From NCBI GenBank assembly GCA_037968895.1, contig JBBKWJ010000253.1, positions 1-24,630 of the forward strand: a DNA stretch of 24,630 bases, written 5' to 3'. This DNA is from JBBKWJ01 sp037968895 (lineage in GTDB: Bacteria; Actinomycetota; Acidimicrobiia; Acidimicrobiales; SZUA-35). The translations under genes and the position numbers were made by a program. The notes beneath the pieces were generated by a model. It was not told the origin of the DNA and did no database searches. It was given only the letters and a program-made list of their open reading frames with translations. Every line of letters starts with the position of its first letter. The stretch's first letter is position 1. Below, piece after piece: positions 23,818 through 24,630 of the stretch.

Positions 23818-24313
23818 CGGCGTCGGCCTCGTGCACGATGGCCGCTGTCTGGGCAATAAACGCACGCAGTCTGTGGGCGTCGGCCTCGGGAAGACCCGGG
23901 ATCCTCAGCGCACCTCGCGCTGGAGAGACAGTCAGAGTCGCGAGCCTGAACCGTCGTTCGAGCGGGCCTTGGTTCACCTCGGTGTTCTGAATCCTGTTGT
24001 ACGGCACAGTCTCGACGGTTCGAGTGATGAGCCCATAGCGAACGGAGAAGTCGTGTTCACGAACTTGATAGCCCAGATACGGAAATGCAAGTCTTCGCAG
24101 GAACGGTGTGACCTCAAGGACAGCAATTGTGATGACGCCGGCGATCAGCAACCAAGGCGAGATCCCAATCGCGGCACCTGCGAAAACAAGCAGCGCTACG
24201 GCTTGCAGCACGCGGTAGGGAATAGCAGTTGCCTTGAGATAGTCGCCGCTTACCCGAACGAAGTTGGCGTCTGAAAGCTGCGGGATGTCGGCGACATCGA
24301 TTGGCGAATTCAC
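23807..24313 (-). CDS. YdbS-type membrane protein with one bacterial PH (bPH2) domain
   Basis: A 168-residue protein with two membrane helices (about 33-52 and 53-70), then one bPH2 domain. The latter shows GYQVREHDFSVRYGLITRT, then VPYNRIQNTEVNQGPLERRF and TVSPARGALRIPGLPEADAHRLRAFI. The N-R-I-Q-N motif and the closing G-L-x-x-A helix are family markers. This is the YdbS partner of the downstream YdbT-like protein; the pair overlaps by 11 bases and is surely co-expressed. A membrane-envelope role is likely; the mechanism is unknown. Confidence 0.86.
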   Translation of the reverse strand: MNSPIDVADIPQLSDANFVRVSGDYLKATAIPYRVLQAVALLVFAGAAIGISPWLLIAGVITIAVLEVTPFLRRLAFPYLGYQVREHDFSVRYGLITRTVETVPYNRIQNTEVNQGPLERRFRLATLTVSPARGALRIPGLPEADAHRLRAFIAQTAAIVHEADADGA

Positions 24314-24460
24314 GATTTGGCCAACTTAGCAGTCCCAAGTTGAGACAGGCGTACGCGCCGTTCGTCGGCCTGACGGCCGCCGCACTTCCCGCCTTTCCTC
24401 GCTGCGCTCGGAAACGCTGCGTTGGTACCTGACACCATAAAGATGCGCCAAAACGTGGAA

Positions 24461-24490
24461 AGAGCCCCAACCCCTAAGGGCCAAGGCTCT
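24461..24490 (-). terminator. rRNA operon terminator hairpin
   Basis: On the minus strand a 13-bp stem (AGAGCCTTGGCCC pairing with GGGTTGGGGCTCT, including G-T pairs) closes a TTAG loop. TTTCC and, after ACG, TTTT follow it. It lies 30 bases after the 5S 3' end. The U-run is broken, as is common in actinobacteria. Confidence 0.75.
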
Positions 24491-24498
24491 CTCAACAC

Positions 24499-24518
24499 GG
24501 ATTTCTCCTAAAAGAAAT

Positions 24519-24520
<2 letters not shown>
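24499..24520 (-). repeat. 8-bp hairpin directly after the 5S gene
   Basis: The minus strand has GGATTTCT, a six-base TTTAGG loop, then AGAAATCC, a perfect 8-bp stem abutting the 5S 3' end. It probably serves in 5S processing or as part of a tandem terminator. Confidence 0.6.

Positions 24521-24630
<110 letters not shown>

Noticed and set aside
24310..24498. Short minus-strand frames between the 5S gene and the YdbS-like gene
   Set aside because: They run through the rRNA terminator hairpin and show no protein family features; the stretch 24314-24460 is best read as plain spacer.

Overview
The window comes from a chromosome of moderate to high GC, most likely an actinobacterium of the class Acidimicrobiia. 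The reasons are an F420-type luciferase-like oxidoreductase, a DUF2236 (MpaB-type) oxygenase, a universal stress protein fused to a DUF4404-like domain, and general codon use. No marker in the window fixes the lineage, so this is inference. Every base lies in or near a gene; no gap exceeds 300 bases, and I see no IS element, CRISPR array or tRNA.

Layout. Positions 1-6900 are a mixed catabolic and housekeeping stretch: a 5'-truncated LLM oxidoreductase, a DUF2236 oxygenase, a class I glutamine amidotransferase, a DsbA-fold protein, an acyl-CoA synthetase, a prolyl aminopeptidase and an HSL-type esterase. Positions 6912-17515 are one long minus-strand respiratory nitrate reductase operon. In transcription order it holds a NarC-like diheme cytochrome c, narG, narH, narJ, narI and two NarK-type transporters. 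Divergent from it (17684-18894, plus strand) is a flavodoxin-domain gene overlapping a universal stress protein gene. Positions 18906-20445 (minus) hold a cytochrome b561-type membrane subunit and a Tat-exported, sulfite-oxidase-family molybdoenzyme. The rest is housekeeping: a methyltransferase with a TfoX/Sxy-like protein, a YbaK/EbsC-type deacylase, a pair of bacterial PH-domain membrane proteins (YdbS/YdbT type), and the 3' end of an rRNA operon (5S rRNA and terminator, minus strand) at the right edge.

How it works together. NarGHI would oxidise quinol and reduce nitrate to nitrite in the cytoplasm, NarJ would insert the molybdenum cofactor, and the two NarK proteins would bring nitrate in and send nitrite out. 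No nitrite reductase is present here. The cytochrome-first order, cytochrome c-GHJI-K-K, matches the narCGHJIK arrangement known from Thermus. The flanking flavodoxin, stress protein and second molybdoenzyme make this look like a low-oxygen redox island. A DosR-box-like palindrome lies in the divergent control region.

The most striking observation is an in-frame amber codon (16898-16900) that splits the cytochrome c gene after its second CxxCH heme site. The severed part stays in the same frame, keeps its expected C-terminal helix and membrane anchor, and still overlaps narG by ATGA. This points to a very recent nonsense mutation, a sequence error, or read-through.
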